Assembly (NCBI RefSeq): GCF_009856445.1
Contig: NZ_WMFA01000005.1
Coordinates: 62,001-126,000, forward strand
Reading direction: 5' to 3'
Source of the DNA: Halobacillus litoralis
GTDB taxonomy: Bacteria; Bacillota; Bacilli; Bacillales; Halobacillaceae
Length of the DNA: 64,000 nt
A program made the position numbers and the translations under genes. Under the pieces are notes generated by a model that was not told the DNA's origin, did not search any database, and saw nothing but the letters and a program-made list of their open reading frames with translations. Positions 32,735 through 43,260 of this stretch are shown here, piece by piece; within the stretch, counting starts at the first letter, position 1; each line of letters starts with the position of its first letter.

Positions 32735-34515
32735 TATGATGCCTTTTCCTTCATTAGATAATCTGCTTCCTGTTTTTCTCCTGCGGCATTGTTTTGCTGC
32801 TCTGAGTATTCTTTGTTCTCAAATTGATTGGACGCAATGATAAACGAAAGCTCCTGTGTGAGTCCAATCCATTCAGTCGAAAAAGCATCAAAGGTTTGCA
32901 TTGTTCTCTGCTGACGGTCAGAAGTATCCACTAGTTTCCCTGTGGAAAGAACCTGGTTTGAGATCACTTTTTTCATGCCTTCAATTACGTTCTCCATTCG
33001 TGGCATAACCTCTCCGCCTTCTTTTAACTGATGTTTGGTGGTTTCCAATTGTAAATTAAACGCACTCATACCTTCTGATAAATGCTCGAAAGCATCCTTC
33101 GATATATCCATTTGGTGCTGTCGATCTAGAATATCCCTTTCCATTTGGTCAAATTGATTGGAAAGCTCTCCCCCGAGCGACATCACATCCTTCATCCGTT
33201 GATCGATGTCAACAGCCGCTGTTCTTGACCGATCTGCCAGGCGTCTAACTTCCTGAGCCACTACTGCGAATCCTTTTCCTTGCTCTCCAGCACGAGCGGC
33301 TTCAATAGAAGCATTCAATGCAAGCATCCTCGTTTGCTCTGCAATCTCCTGAATTTTGTTTCCAGAATCTTGGATGTTCGACATGTAGTCTTGAAAAGAT
33401 ACCACTCTCGAAGTCATTCCGTGAATTTCGTGTCTCAAACTTTGAAAACATTGATTGACCTGTTCGACTCCTCCATTCCCCGAATGCACCGCTTCATTCA
33501 TCCGTTCCTGTTCTCCGAAAAGGTTTTCCAACGTATGATGTAACTGACCGAAGACTTTGTTCAATTCATCGAACACTTCTTTTTGGCTATCCATATATTC
33601 CGAAGTCAGGTCACTTCCGTCTTGAACTTGATTCACACTTTTCCGTAAATCTTCATAGACAAGCTTCAACTCCTGAGAGGAATCATCCATCTTTTCCCCT
33701 CCCTTTCCCAGTTGGTCGACAGTCCCTTGAAGAGAGTCCAAAATAGATGCAATCTTATGTATAAGTTCTTCGTAACTTTTTCTTAACGACTGGATCTCAG
33801 GAAGACTCGTACTAATGGAACCTGCCTCACTTAAAACACCATTCCTCGCTTGCTTCATAACAAGCTGCATCTGTTTCACTGGGTGAACAATCCTCCCCAC
33901 AATAAAATAAACAATCACTCCGATCGCAAGGACGGTAATAAAGCCTAATATTAATGTGTACAAGGCCAATTGGCGTACTCCACTCATAAAATCCTTCTCG
34001 GGTACTCCTAGAACATAGATTCCTTGCAGTTCTTGGACGGGTGCGTAGGAAAGTATGTATTTCTCCCCTTTCAACTCTACAGTTTCTGTGCCATTCTCTT
34101 TATTCAACAGATCCTGCGAAAGTGATTCTGGTAAAGAAGTTTCATCCATGGACGGGTAGGAATATACCCCACTGTTATTTACAAAATAAGCTTCAGAAGA
34201 TAAACCATCTTGTTGGATTTCTGCTTGTTGTGCATTCGAATACCCTTCCATTCTTCTTGAGAATTCTTCCTGATCTCCAACAAAGGCATACATCAATTGC
34301 TCTGCCACATCCTGAGCCATCAGCAACTCACGTTCCAGACGGTCTTGAACCAGATCTACTTGATTTTCCTTAGCTTTCGTATAAGAAAAGAAACCAATCA
34401 ATGAAACTGAAATAAGCACAAGGGCACAAACAATGACTGTCAACCTGATTTGCAAATTGATTTGAGGCCATTGAACTTTTGGAATTCTTGATTTGAGTCT
34501 TATCGAGTCTTTCAT
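32734..34515 (-). CDS. Methyl-accepting chemotaxis protein
   Basis: A 593-residue transmembrane receptor. TM1 is near residues 21-42 and an extracellular Cache-like ligand domain spans about 43-190. TM2 ([23 protein letters not shown] region) is followed by a HAMP domain and the long signalling coil. The hairpin tip reads [22 protein letters not shown], the conserved CheA/CheW contact. The ligand is unknown. The ATG at 34515 follows GGAGTG; an ATG 12 codons upstream has no site. It stands alone in the window. I found no convincing sigma-D promoter. Confidence 0.92.
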   Translation of the reverse strand: MKDSIRLKSRIPKVQWPQINLQIRLTVIVCALVLISVSLIGFFSYTKAKENQVDLVQDRLERELLMAQDVAEQLMYAFVGDQEEFSRRMEGYSNAQQAEIQQDGLSSEAYFVNNSGVYSYPSMDETSLPESLSQDLLNKENGTETVELKGEKYILSYAPVQELQGIYVLGVPEKDFMSGVRQLALYTLILGFITVLAIGVIVYFIVGRIVHPVKQMQLVMKQARNGVLSEAGSISTSLPEIQSLRKSYEELIHKIASILDSLQGTVDQLGKGGEKMDDSSQELKLVYEDLRKSVNQVQDGSDLTSEYMDSQKEVFDELNKVFGQLHHTLENLFGEQERMNEAVHSGNGGVEQVNQCFQSLRHEIHGMTSRVVSFQDYMSNIQDSGNKIQEIAEQTRMLALNASIEAARAGEQGKGFAVVAQEVRRLADRSRTAAVDIDQRMKDVMSLGGELSNQFDQMERDILDRQHQMDISKDAFEHLSEGMSAFNLQLETTKHQLKEGGEVMPRMENVIEGMKKVISNQVLSTGKLVDTSDRQQRTMQTFDAFSTEWIGLTQELSFIIASNQFENKEYSEQQNNAAGEKQEADYLMKEKAS

Positions 34516-34610
34516 AAAATAAACACTCCATCTCTTTGATTGATTGCACAAACAAAGTATGACGACAGAGTGTTAAGGAATTGTTAATAATCTTTTAAGG
34601 TTTGGTAATT

Positions 34611-35231
34611 TCACAACTTCTTGACCAGGATTTTTGTACCATCCACTTTCACTACTTTAATTTGATCGCCTCTCGTAATCCACTGACCATTGGAAACAGC
34701 ACTGTATTCTTCATCCTCAATTTTCACCGTACCTACAGGTCTCATGTCTGTTAGGGCTTCGCCTTGCTGTTCAAGTAAGTACTGGTATTTTTCATTCATT
34801 GAATTATATCCCATTTCTGAGGACATTTGATCATTGAGAGCCATTTTCGACCACATTTTTCGGTGTTTGAAAACTTTCAAGAACAGTAAGGAAGCCGCTC
34901 CCCCTAAAATAACCCCTATAACACTGTACAACCCAGCCACCCAATTAGGTGCACTAAAGCCAACAGCAATAATCATCGTTGCAGCACCAATGATCGCAAG
35001 AGTCCCGTCATTCAGCAGTTTACCATCAATGATCATAAGTATAATTCCCAGGAAATAAACGAGCATCATGACGATAAACATTTCTGTTTCAAGGTAACCT
35101 GAGAAATAAACAGTTATAAAGCCAAAGCCGATAATGGCGAACAATCCACGCATATTGACGAGTAATTCCCCAATTAAAAACATCGTACCGAGAAAAGTAA
35201 TAAACAAAGCGATCCAATCATAAGTAAACAT
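34611..35231 (-). CDS. NfeD family membrane protein (short form)
   Basis: A 206-residue protein with four to five N-terminal helices (residues 6-125) and a C-terminal OB-fold domain (about 160-206, MRPVGTVKIEDEEYSAVS), the NfeD layout. Short NfeD proteins lack the ClpP-like protease half and usually act with flotillin/stomatin partners in membrane microdomains. No flotillin gene is adjacent here; floA is 27 kb away. The start ATG has GGAGAGG about 13 bases upstream, which is loosely spaced. It is divergent from ispG. Confidence 0.82.
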   Translation of the reverse strand: MFTYDWIALFITFLGTMFLIGELLVNMRGLFAIIGFGFITVYFSGYLETEMFIVMMLVYFLGIILMIIDGKLLNDGTLAIIGAATMIIAVGFSAPNWVAGLYSVIGVILGGAASLLFLKVFKHRKMWSKMALNDQMSSEMGYNSMNEKYQYLLEQQGEALTDMRPVGTVKIEDEEYSAVSNGQWITRGDQIKVVKVDGTKILVKKL

Positions 35232-35481
35232 GATGGCTCACATCCTCTCCTTAATTACTATATGTACGTTCGAAGATCCCTTTTTGTTTCAAAGTCTCCA
35301 TTATTTTTTCTCTATTACTCCCATGATATAATGATGACAACATTTATGAGTTTACACAAATTTAACTTACAAATGTGCATATTTAAGGTTCCTGACTTCT
35401 CATTTGCAAAAATAGCCCTTATAATGAAGATTGGAATTCATCTTGCATACCTTTTTGTGAATATACAAAGGAGCGATATTA

Positions 35482-36606
35482 ATGGCAATTACGCACAGAA
35501 AAGATACTCGTCCCGTAAGAGTCGGAGACGTTACGATAGGTGGATCGGATGAGGTTGTGATTCAATCCATGACCACCACCAAAACACACGATGTAGAAGC
35601 AACAGTCGCTGAAATCAAACGTCTGGAGGAAGCCGGATGTCAAATCGTGCGAGTGGCTTGTCCAGATGACAGAGCCGCTGATGCGATTCCTGAAATTAAA
35701 AAACGGATCAACATTCCATTGGTTGTTGACATCCACTTCGATTATAAAAAGGCTTTGAAAGCCATTGAAGGTGGAGCAGACAAGATCCGCATCAACCCAG
35801 GGAACATCGGGAAACGTGAAAAAGTCGAGGAAGTAGTAAAAGCAGCAAAAGCAAAGGGCATTCCGATCCGAATCGGAGTCAACGCAGGTTCACTGGAGCG
35901 CCATATCCTTGAAAAATACGGTTATCCTACCGCAGATGGAATGGTTGAAAGTGCCTTGCATCACATTAAGATTCTTGAGGATCTTGATTTCCATGATATT
36001 ATTGTATCCCTTAAAGCTTCGGACGTGAAATTGGCTATTGAAGCTTATGAAAAAGCAGCAGCAGCCTTCAACTATCCAATACACTTGGGAATTACTGAAT
36101 CTGGAACTCTTTTTGCCGGCACGGTGAAAAGTGCTGCAGGACTTGGAGCCATCTTAAGTAAAGGAATTGGAAGTACTGTGCGAATCAGCTTGAGTGCTGA
36201 CCCTGTGGAGGAAGTAAAAGTAGCGAAAGAACTTCTCAAATCCTTTGGTCTTGCGTCTAACGCTGCGACTTTAATTTCCTGTCCAACTTGTGGACGAATT
36301 GAAATTGACCTGATTTCTATTGCCAATGAGGTTGAAGAATATATTCAAACCATTAAAGCACCCATTAAAGTGGCTGTGCTTGGCTGCGCAGTCAATGGCC
36401 CTGGTGAAGCGAGAGAAGCAGACATCGGGATTGCTGGTGCCCGAGGGGAAGGTCTACTCTTCCGCCACGGAGAGATCATCCGTAAAGTACCTGAAGACAT
36501 CATGGTCGATGAACTGAAGAAAGAAGTCGACAAATTGGCTGAAGAACACTATGAAAAAGAACGTCAAGAAAAAGAGAAGCTAAAACAAGAGCAAGAACAG
36601 TCCTAA
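35482..36606 (+). CDS. ispG: 4-hydroxy-3-methylbut-2-en-1-yl diphosphate synthase (IspG)
   Basis: Penultimate step of the MEP isoprenoid pathway: converts methylerythritol cyclodiphosphate to HMBPP. A 374-residue TIM barrel is followed by the Fe4S4 domain. Cluster ligands are Cys267 and Cys270 (SCPTCGR) and Cys302 ([10 protein letters not shown]), with Glu309 as the fourth. The last 25 residues are a charged Glu/Lys/Gln tail. CAAAGGAGCG precedes the ATG. B. subtilis calls it yqfY. The partner IspH is 5 kb away. Confidence 0.96.
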   Translation: MAITHRKDTRPVRVGDVTIGGSDEVVIQSMTTTKTHDVEATVAEIKRLEEAGCQIVRVACPDDRAADAIPEIKKRINIPLVVDIHFDYKKALKAIEGGADKIRINPGNIGKREKVEEVVKAAKAKGIPIRIGVNAGSLERHILEKYGYPTADGMVESALHHIKILEDLDFHDIIVSLKASDVKLAIEAYEKAAAAFNYPIHLGITESGTLFAGTVKSAAGLGAILSKGIGSTVRISLSADPVEEVKVAKELLKSFGLASNAATLISCPTCGRIEIDLISIANEVEEYIQTIKAPIKVAVLGCAVNGPGEAREADIGIAGARGEGLLFRHGEIIRKVPEDIMVDELKKEVDKLAEEHYEKERQEKEKLKQEQEQS

Positions 36607-36638
36607 AAAAGGTGACCCTGAACAGGGTCACCTTTTTT
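36605..36638. terminator. Bidirectional terminator after ispG
   Basis: AAAAAAGGTGACCCTG-AA-CAGGGTCACCTTTTTTT, perfectly paired with T-runs on both strands. Confidence 0.92.
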
Positions 36639-37213
36639 TATATCAAGTTATACATTGGGGCGAAGAATAAAGAAAATGCGATGGAAACGACACTGACAAT
36701 AATCGCCATATTGCCAAGTGTATCGGCTCCTCTTCGTTTACCGATGATCCCAAGAACAATCCCGGCCGCACCAAGTATTAACGGAGCAAAAAAGAAAGAA
36801 AGGATCGCGGCGGATAACCCTAGCCAGCCCATCCCCACTTTAACATCTTCCTCTTCTTCCATTGTTGTTTCCTTTTCCTCGTTATTCATAGGTTCATCTA
36901 TCGGCCCTACAGCCGCTTCTTGAGCAAACTCTTCCTCATAACTATCGCCATAAACAGGCTGATCTGATCCACGACCAAGATCATCGACAGCAGTAACGTC
37001 ATTATACTCAGCCGCTCTAGCCTCTTTATAACCCGGTTCCTGTCTTAAATCCTGATCTTGGATTTCTTCAAAAGCTTCATTCAGGACTTGTTCTGTCGAC
37101 GGCTCGTCATGTTCGTCAACAGCTTCTTCATGAACTTGCTCTAATTCATCCCCGTGCTCAGGGGCTTTTTGCGTATTTTGATGATTCTCAACAGTATCTT
37201 TCGGATCATGCAT
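36638..37213 (-). CDS. Acidic membrane protein with two C-terminal helices (YqfX-like)
   Basis: About 191 residues from ATG 37213 (MHDPKDTVEN), which follows AGTGAGGG; the frame opens 11 codons earlier. The first 125 residues are strongly acidic, rich in Glu, Asp and Gln and probably disordered. Two membrane helices follow (GLSAAILSFFFAPLILGAAGIVLGI and MAIIVSVVSIAFSLFF) around a GKRRGADTLG turn. The C-terminal part resembles DUF4190/YqfX-like proteins, and yqfX lies near ispG in B. subtilis. The acidic extension is longer than I recall for YqfX. Function unknown. Confidence 0.68.
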   Translation of the reverse strand: MHDPKDTVENHQNTQKAPEHGDELEQVHEEAVDEHDEPSTEQVLNEAFEEIQDQDLRQEPGYKEARAAEYNDVTAVDDLGRGSDQPVYGDSYEEEFAQEAAVGPIDEPMNNEEKETTMEEEEDVKVGMGWLGLSAAILSFFFAPLILGAAGIVLGIIGKRRGADTLGNMAIIVSVVSIAFSLFFAPMYNLI

Positions 37214-37292
37214 TAGAATACCCTCACTTTCTGTTTGAAGAATCATGATTATTATATGGAGAGTACAAGAAATTACATAAGGGAGTTGATGG

Positions 37293-37323
37293 TAAAAAAA
37301 CGCCTGACTATAAGTCAGGCGTT
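37293..37323 (-). terminator. Terminator of the lytic transglycosylase gene
   Basis: On the minus strand AACGCCTGACT-TATAGTCAGGCGTT followed by T5. Confidence 0.88.
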
Positions 37324-37328
37324 CCCAA

Positions 37329-38054
37329 TCAATTCGCTAATACTACAGTCGTATGATTTTCTGCTTTCTCTTGGATCTCTTCTGCATACCAGCTTTCTGC
37401 GTGTCCATTTTCTTTTTTATATGCTTTCAAGCCACCCATGCCTCGGTGATATGCTGTGAGTGCTTCGTCCCAATTATTATATTTCTTTTTTAAGAAATCT
37501 AAATAAACTAATGATAATTGCATGGAATAATAAGGGTCAAAAAGCAACTCTTCTTCATATGGTAAGCCAGCCATATCAGCAATCCACGGGGCGGTATTTT
37601 TCATGAATTGTGACATCCCGTACGCATGTCCATATTTGGTTTCAGGTCCCACCAGCTCAGGGTCAAAAGTTCCTCCCGTCTCCACTTTTAAGAGCTCATA
37701 AACAAGATAGGGATTGATTTTATAACGCTGGGCTTCCTTAACGAGGTACATAGCCCAGGACTTTTTGAAATTCCCATCACTCTCACTTACAAGTCGATCT
37801 GCTTTCTTTTCAATTTCCGGCCATGTGTGATAGCCACTTTCTTCTTCGGCTGAAGGCTTTTCCTTCAAATACTCATTCGTCGACTGTAACCGTTCAATTT
37901 CCATGGATAGTTTTTGATTTTTATTTTTCAATTCCTGCTTTTGATCTTCCAGGGCTTTTTCCTGCTTCTGGTTCCATTGGTTGAAAGCAAAAAATGTCAC
38001 CATGACGAGAAGCAATGCCATACCCGTTGTCCAAAGAGGTTTTTGTTCTTTCAT
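37329..38054 (-). CDS. Membrane-anchored lytic transglycosylase (SLT domain)
   Basis: A 241-residue protein: one membrane helix (8-24), a coiled coil (about 28-64) and a Slt70-type lysozyme-like domain (about 95-225). The catalytic Glu is in LLKVETGGTFDPELVGP. The family blocks AYGMSQFM and ALTAYHRGMGG follow. It would cleave the glycan strands of peptidoglycan outside the membrane. In B. subtilis the zinc regulator zur and yqfU occupy about this place between ispG and yqfT. Here they are missing and this gene is in their stead. Confidence 0.87.
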   Translation of the reverse strand: MKEQKPLWTTGMALLLVMVTFFAFNQWNQKQEKALEDQKQELKNKNQKLSMEIERLQSTNEYLKEKPSAEEESGYHTWPEIEKKADRLVSESDGNFKKSWAMYLVKEAQRYKINPYLVYELLKVETGGTFDPELVGPETKYGHAYGMSQFMKNTAPWIADMAGLPYEEELLFDPYYSMQLSLVYLDFLKKKYNNWDEALTAYHRGMGGLKAYKKENGHAESWYAEEIQEKAENHTTVVLAN

Positions 38055-38244
38055 ATTTGTTTTTCACTCCTTCACGCTCTGCACCGGTACTTTTGACCAG
38101 CACCACACTGAACCCATTGGCTTATACTAACCGAATAAAATATGTAATTCAATTGAAACACTTGTAGACATAATTTTTTAAAAACACAAATCCTTCTCAA
38201 CATTCATATGGTGTAGTAAATAAGGAGAGAGGGAGTATAAGCCT

Positions 38245-38529
38245 ATGAAGAATGTGGCACAACAGTTAATTACCCAGAAATTGAAGCAGTTAACCGTAAA
38301 AGAACTACTTTTTTATAGTCAGAAGTATCAAATCCCTATATCTAAGGATGAAGCCACTGCCATTGTCACAGCATTGAAAAAAAATAAAGATAACCCTTTC
38401 GACCCCGATGGACGGAAGCGCATGCTCAGTAAACTTGCAAAAATCACATCAAAAGATACAGCAAGATCTGTAAATAAACTGCTCATGAAAATGGCAAAAG
38501 AATACGGAGTAGAGCATTGGCTAAGATAA
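38245..38529 (+). CDS. yqfT: DUF2624 family protein YqfT
   Basis: A 94-residue soluble helical protein, MKNVAQQLITQKLKQLTVKELLFYSQKY, of the DUF2624 family found next to nfo in Bacillaceae. GGAGAGAGGGAG precedes the ATG. A basic helix-rich C-terminal half includes DPDGRKRMLSKLAKITS. The function is unknown. It is divergent from the transglycosylase and convergent with nfo. Confidence 0.85.
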   Translation: MKNVAQQLITQKLKQLTVKELLFYSQKYQIPISKDEATAIVTALKKNKDNPFDPDGRKRMLSKLAKITSKDTARSVNKLLMKMAKEYGVEHWLR

Positions 38530-38716
38530 AACCTGATTAAATTCCATTCTCTATCGAATAAACACTCCCATTAGTTGAAAACTTTATTTCGAGAAATTTT
38601 TTCCTGCAGGAGAACGAATAGCTGGCCGAGTGCCCCTGACACTTCAACAAGGAAACGACCCCATAAATTCTTGAAACGGAGGCTTCCACTGCCTGCCATT
38701 TTATTTAATAACTAAC

Positions 38717-38748
38717 AAAAAAAGAAGGGGCCCAGAGGCTCCTTCTTT
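38717..38748 (-). terminator. Terminator of nfo
   Basis: On the minus strand AAAGAAGGAGCC-TCTG-GGCCCCTTCTTT followed by T4. One mismatch; overlaps the stop codon. Confidence 0.82.
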
Positions 38749-39640
38749 ATTGTTGCATGATTTTTTCTTTTAAACCTTCATCAAAAACGCCTTCTTTAAC
38801 CATATCGATTTCATAGCGATACGGAGGCTTCTTATTTTTCTTATCTTCCCCTACATATGGCGTTTCAAGAATTTTTGGCAGGTCTTTCAATGTTGGATGA
38901 TGAATGACTTTATGAAGAGCATCGAAACCGATATGGCCGAACCCGATATTTTCGTGCCGGTCCTTGGCTGCTCCTTTGATGTTTTTACTGTCGTTCACAT
39001 GGACGACCTTCAAACGATCGATGCCCACTATTTTATCAAATTCATCCAAGACGCCATCGAAATCCTCGATGACATTATAACCTGCGTCATGAATGTGACA
39101 CGTATCCATGCAGACAGATAAGTTCTCATTGTGGGTCACCCCATCAATGATTTGCGCCAACTCGTCAAAACTTCTCCCGATTTCAGAGCCTTTTCCTGCC
39201 ATTGTTTCAAGAGCGATTTGGACCTTTTGGTCTTTATGAAGTACCTCGTTCAAGCCTTCAATAATCTTCGGCAATCCCTTTTCTACTCCTTGTCCAACAT
39301 GTGACCCTGGGTGGAGCACGATTTGCCTTGCTCCTAGAGCTTCTGTACGTTCTATTTCATTCCTTAAAAAATCAACACCAAGTTGGAAAGTTTCAGGTTT
39401 TGTTGTATTTCCTATATTGATGATATAAGGAGCATGGACCACGATGTCCGTGATGCCATTCGCCTTCATATGCTCAGTCCCTGCTTCGATATTCAATTCT
39501 TCAATGGGACGACGCCTTGTATTCTGCGGGGCTCCGGTATAAATCATAAATGTGCTTGCACCATACGAGGTTGCTTCTTCGCTGGCGCCCAGCAGCATTT
39601 TTTTCCCTTTCATAGACACGTGTGACCCAATTTTCAACAT
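38747..39640 (-). CDS. nfo: Deoxyribonuclease IV (apurinic endonuclease)
   Basis: A 297-residue zinc-dependent AP endonuclease (TIM barrel) of base excision repair. Metal-ligand blocks are [42 protein letters not shown] and VVHVNDSKN...RHENIGFG. In B. subtilis Nfo (YqfS) protects spore DNA during germination. It lies 15 bases downstream of cshB and is probably cotranscribed. Confidence 0.95.
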   Translation of the reverse strand: MLKIGSHVSMKGKKMLLGASEEATSYGASTFMIYTGAPQNTRRRPIEELNIEAGTEHMKANGITDIVVHAPYIINIGNTTKPETFQLGVDFLRNEIERTEALGARQIVLHPGSHVGQGVEKGLPKIIEGLNEVLHKDQKVQIALETMAGKGSEIGRSFDELAQIIDGVTHNENLSVCMDTCHIHDAGYNVIEDFDGVLDEFDKIVGIDRLKVVHVNDSKNIKGAAKDRHENIGFGHIGFDALHKVIHHPTLKDLPKILETPYVGEDKKNKKPPYRYEIDMVKEGVFDEGLKEKIMQQ

Positions 39641-39655
39641 ACAATCTATCCTTTC

Positions 39656-40975
39656 TTATTTCTTCTTGAAACGACTCTGCTTCAGCTTCCTCATGTTTTT
39701 ATCTGTTTGCTGTTTCATTTTCTTCTTGTAGCCAGGCTTCACTTTTTTCGGTTTCCGTACCATCTGCTTCGCTTTCTTCTCTAAATCGGAAGCATGGCGC
39801 TCACGGTTCTGTCTCTCGTTGTAGGCATTTGTTTCTTTCCATTCACCATTTTTCACTTCATAAAATTCAAAGGTAAGTCCTTTTTTCTCGAGCTTCTGAA
39901 TAAGAGGCAGATCGGATTCCTTATACAAATTGATAGCCGTTCCTTGCAATCCAGCTCGAGCCGTTCGTCCGACTCTGTGAATGTAGAATTCTTCCTCTTT
40001 CGGCATTTGTGCGTTAATCACATGACTGACGCCTTGAATATCGATGCCTCGAGAAGCAAGGTCTGTGGCCACAATATACTGGTAACGCAAGTTCTGCAAC
40101 TCTTTTAGCATTCTTTTTCTTTCTCTTGGTGAAAGACCTCCGTGAAGAATTCCTGTTTCAAGACCTCTCTTCGTCAATTCCCCAGCAAGCTCATCGGCAT
40201 GATTTTTTCCATTTGTAAAAATGATAGCCAAATAAGGTTGAATCGCCTTCGATATTTCGACAATGACTTCGGCTGGTTCTTTATGTCTTAACGGGACTAA
40301 GCGGTGCTCCATCGTTTCTGGTGATGGTTTGTCATCTTCAATCTCAATGTGTGTCGGGTTCGTCAAATATTTCTTTAAGAATGGCTGTAGACGTTCTGGA
40401 ATGGTCGCCGAAAAGACGAGCATCTGTACATCCTGGTCCATCCTGACGAGAATTTGGTCTACTTCTTCAATGAATCCTAAATCCAGCATCAGATCCGCTT
40501 CATCCAGCACAAACGCTTTGGCTTGGTAGAGGTCAATAGCCTCCTCTTTTACCATATCTAATATACGACCAGGTGTTCCGACGACAATATGCGGAGCTCT
40601 TGAAGACAGCTTGCCAACCATTTTCTGCTTATCCGTTCCACCTATGAGGAGTTTTGAACGCCAAACCTCTTCTTTCCCAGCCATTTGAATGGCCTTTTTC
40701 ACTTCATCCTGAATTTGAATGGCTAATTCTCTTGTTGGCGCTGTAATTACAAACTGTACATGGTCCGCCTCTTCATCCATCTGGTTCAATAGTGGAAGTA
40801 AATAGGCATGTGTCTTCCCTGATCCTGTATGGGACTGTCCGATGAGACTCTCCCCTCTTAATGCTGCAGGCAGTACCTGCTTTTGAATGGGGGTGGGTTT
40901 TTTAAAGCCTAACCCTTCTACAATTCGACTGACTGTAGAAGTGATGGCATATTGTTCAAATGTATGCTTACTCAT
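39656..40975 (-). CDS. cshB: DEAD-box RNA helicase CshB
   Basis: A 439-residue ATP-dependent RNA helicase with both RecA lobes. Q motif KPTPIQKQVLP, Walker A SHTGSGKT, motif II VLDEAD, motif III SAT, motif VI HRVGRTARA. The C-terminal 60 residues are very basic (KKAKQMVRKPKKVKPGYKKK), which helps RNA binding. CshB (YqfR) is tied to cold growth and ribosome or mRNA work in B. subtilis. Shares its transcript with nfo. TATAAT is seen about 40 bases upstream on the minus strand. Confidence 0.94.
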   Translation of the reverse strand: MSKHTFEQYAITSTVSRIVEGLGFKKPTPIQKQVLPAALRGESLIGQSHTGSGKTHAYLLPLLNQMDEEADHVQFVITAPTRELAIQIQDEVKKAIQMAGKEEVWRSKLLIGGTDKQKMVGKLSSRAPHIVVGTPGRILDMVKEEAIDLYQAKAFVLDEADLMLDLGFIEEVDQILVRMDQDVQMLVFSATIPERLQPFLKKYLTNPTHIEIEDDKPSPETMEHRLVPLRHKEPAEVIVEISKAIQPYLAIIFTNGKNHADELAGELTKRGLETGILHGGLSPRERKRMLKELQNLRYQYIVATDLASRGIDIQGVSHVINAQMPKEEEFYIHRVGRTARAGLQGTAINLYKESDLPLIQKLEKKGLTFEFYEVKNGEWKETNAYNERQNRERHASDLEKKAKQMVRKPKKVKPGYKKKMKQQTDKNMRKLKQSRFKKK

Positions 40976-41066
40976 AACCGTTCTCCTTTAATGTAAAATG
41001 TTCCTTCCTTATTATAATAGAGCAGAAGACAAATTGCACGATAACCTTGTCTTAGAACGTCTTTCT

Positions 41067-41095
41067 TTGTCATCTTTCCCTTTACCCTTTATAAT
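41067..41095 (+). promoter_or_regulatory. Promoter of ispH
   Basis: TTGTCA, 17 bases, then a perfect TATAAT. It gives a leader of about 50 bases before the ATG. Confidence 0.72.
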
Positions 41096-41150
41096 GATAA
41101 TGGTATCTTTAAAGTTATTGGATTGGATTTATAGAGGAGGACGTTAATCA

Positions 41151-42107
41151 ATGGAAGTCATTAAAATCGCCCCTCGCGGTTATTGTTATGGTGTAGTAGA
41201 TGCAATGGTCATTGCTCGTAACGCAGCTAAAGACCCAAACCTGCCACGTCCTATTTATATATTAGGTATGATTGTCCACAACTCACATGTAACCGATGCC
41301 TTCAAGGAAGAAGGGATCATTACGGTAGATGGAAAAAATCGAAGCGACATGCTCGAAGGCATTCACGATGGCACGGTTATTTTTACCGCTCACGGTGTTT
41401 CTCCTCAAGTGAAGGAACGCGCCAAGGCGAAAGGATTGACCGTTTTAGACGCCACCTGTCCTGATGTCACAAACACCCACAATTTGATTAGAAAGAAAGT
41501 AGCTGAAGGTTTCGAAGTTATTTACGTAGGAAAAAAGGGACACCCTGAACCAGAAGGCGCGATGGGAGTAGCACCAGGTAAAGTCCATCTCGTCCAAACA
41601 GAAGAAGATGTGGAAGAACTTAATCTGGATCATGACAAATTGATGATCACCAACCAAACGACAATGAGTCAATGGGATGTCTATGATGTCATGGAAAAGG
41701 CAAAGGAAAAGTATCCACAACTCGAAAAACAGCAGGAAATCTGCATGGCGACCCAGGTACGGCAAGAAGCTGTTTCTGAGCAGGCGGGTGAAGCTGATTT
41801 GACATTGGTTGTCGGTGACCCGATGAGTAACAACTCCAATCGACTCGCCCAAGTCTCTATGGAAAAAGCAGGCACAACAGCTTACCGTATTGCTGATGTG
41901 ACAGAAATCCAGTTAGAATGGTTGGAAGGTGTAGAGAAAGTAGCCGTTACAGCGGGAGCTTCAACTCCAACTCCGATAACAAAAGAAGTCATTAAATTCA
42001 TCGAGCAGTTCGATCATAACGATGAAAGCACATGGATTCGCGAGTCAAAAGTTGAACAGAAAAAAATCTTACCTCCCGTCCGTGCCAGAAAAAAAGTAAA
42101 GAGATAA
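41151..42107 (+). CDS. ispH: 4-hydroxy-3-methylbut-2-enyl diphosphate reductase (IspH/LytB)
   Basis: Last step of the MEP pathway, reducing HMBPP to IPP and DMAPP. A 318-residue Fe-S enzyme with ligands Cys12 (GYCYGV), Cys103 (DATCPDV) and Cys198 (EICMATQ). The substrate residues TTMSQ and MSNNSNRL are present. It starts at ATG 41151 behind AGAGGAGG. A basic C-terminal tail ends RARKKVKR. It is monocistronic between its own promoter and terminator. Confidence 0.96.
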   Translation: MEVIKIAPRGYCYGVVDAMVIARNAAKDPNLPRPIYILGMIVHNSHVTDAFKEEGIITVDGKNRSDMLEGIHDGTVIFTAHGVSPQVKERAKAKGLTVLDATCPDVTNTHNLIRKKVAEGFEVIYVGKKGHPEPEGAMGVAPGKVHLVQTEEDVEELNLDHDKLMITNQTTMSQWDVYDVMEKAKEKYPQLEKQQEICMATQVRQEAVSEQAGEADLTLVVGDPMSNNSNRLAQVSMEKAGTTAYRIADVTEIQLEWLEGVEKVAVTAGASTPTPITKEVIKFIEQFDHNDESTWIRESKVEQKKILPPVRARKKVKR

Positions 42108-42142
42108 AAAAAGGATGAAAGCCTACGCTTTCATCCTTTTCT
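42106..42142. terminator. Bidirectional terminator between ispH and yqfO
   Basis: AAAAGGATGAAAG-CCTACG-CTTTCATCCTTTT, perfect stem with T-rich tails on both strands. Confidence 0.9.
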
Positions 42143-43260
42143 TATACAACGGTAAAGGGCTCTGTATTCGCTTCGGAAACAAAAATGTTTAAATCTCTCT
42201 CTTTGTTACATGTCTCTTCCAAGTATTGTTTTACTTTTGGACAGACAACCTTTTCAACATGGTGCCCGGGATCAATGAGGGAAAGTCCCATCTCCATGGC
42301 ATCTTGTGTCATATGAAATGTCATGTCTCCCGTAATATAAACATCGGCACCACTTCTCTTGGCCTTATGAATGTATTTTTCACCACTGCCTCCAAGAAGC
42401 GCGACTTTCTTCACTTTTTTATCCATATTTCCAGATACACGTACATGAGGAACACTGTATTCTCTCTTGATTAACTCTACGAGTTCACGTAAAACCATAG
42501 GATTTTTGAGTTCTCCTACACGCCCTGCTCCCACTGGTTCCCCTTCGTTTAATAATGGATAAACATCATAAGCGACTTCCTCATAGGGATGAGCTTCTTC
42601 CATCGCTTTCAATACTCCGGATAGGCGTGACTTTGGAACAATCGTCTCGATTCGTTTTTCGTCAACGATCTCAAGCTTTCCTTGTTCACCGAGGTATGGA
42701 TTGGTACCCTCTTCCGGCTTGAATGTTCCTTGTCCGGAAAGCTGGTACGTACAATGACTATAATTGCCTATATGCCCTGCACCTGCTTCACTGATGGCAT
42801 TCCGCAATTCATCTGCGTGATTTACCGGGACGAAAACAGTGAGCTTTACTAGAGAGTCGCTGCCTGTTTCAATCAGCGGACGGCTACTCGTTACTCCAAT
42901 CAGTTCAGCCATAACATCATTCACACCGCCTTTAGCAATATCAAGGTTCGTATGGGCGGCATAAACCGTGATGTCATTTTTAATCAGTTTCTGAACAATT
43001 CTTCCTTTCGGTGTATCCAAATTGATTTGATTCAATTTGACAAAAAGCAGAGGATGATGGGCAATAATTAAATCCACTTCTTTTTCAATCGCTTCATCTA
43101 CAACGTTCTCCAACACATCAAGAGTAACCATAATGTTTTTTACCTGCTTATTAAGTGTACCGACTTGGAGCCCCACATTATCCCATTCAAAGGCCAACCC
43201 CTTAGGTGACCATTTTTCAAATTCGCGGATGATATCTTGAGCCGTGTACGTTCGATTCAT
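42142..43260 (-). CDS. yqfO: Nif3-like dinuclear metal centre protein YqfO
   Basis: A 372-residue Nif3/NGG1p-interacting family protein. The metal-site blocks are IIAHHPLLF and YAAHTNLD near the N terminus and ITGDMTFH and LIDPGHHVEK near the C terminus. The middle (about 125-235) is the PII/CutA-like insert typical of YqfO. It may have GTP cyclohydrolase-like or hydrolase activity; the role is unsettled. The ATG at 43260 overlaps the trmK stop by four bases (ATGA), so the two are coupled. The frame runs eight codons further upstream. Confidence 0.92.
   Translation of the reverse strand: MNRTYTAQDIIREFEKWSPKGLAFEWDNVGLQVGTLNKQVKNIMVTLDVLENVVDEAIEKEVDLIIAHHPLLFVKLNQINLDTPKGRIVQKLIKNDITVYAAHTNLDIAKGGVNDVMAELIGVTSSRPLIETGSDSLVKLTVFVPVNHADELRNAISEAGAGHIGNYSHCTYQLSGQGTFKPEEGTNPYLGEQGKLEIVDEKRIETIVPKSRLSGVLKAMEEAHPYEEVAYDVYPLLNEGEPVGAGRVGELKNPMVLRELVELIKREYSVPHVRVSGNMDKKVKKVALLGGSGEKYIHKAKRSGADVYITGDMTFHMTQDAMEMGLSLIDPGHHVEKVVCPKVKQYLEETCNKERDLNIFVSEANTEPFTVV

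Noticed and set aside
34516-34610. Sigma-D promoter for the chemoreceptor gene
   Set aside because: The best -10 (GTCGTCAT) agrees at five of eight positions with GCCGATAT and no TAAA is properly spaced.
38530-38716. GC-richer patch with CTGCAGGAG and GAAACGGAGGC as a mobile or palindromic repeat
   Set aside because: No second copy or terminal inverted repeat was found in the window, so it cannot be supported.
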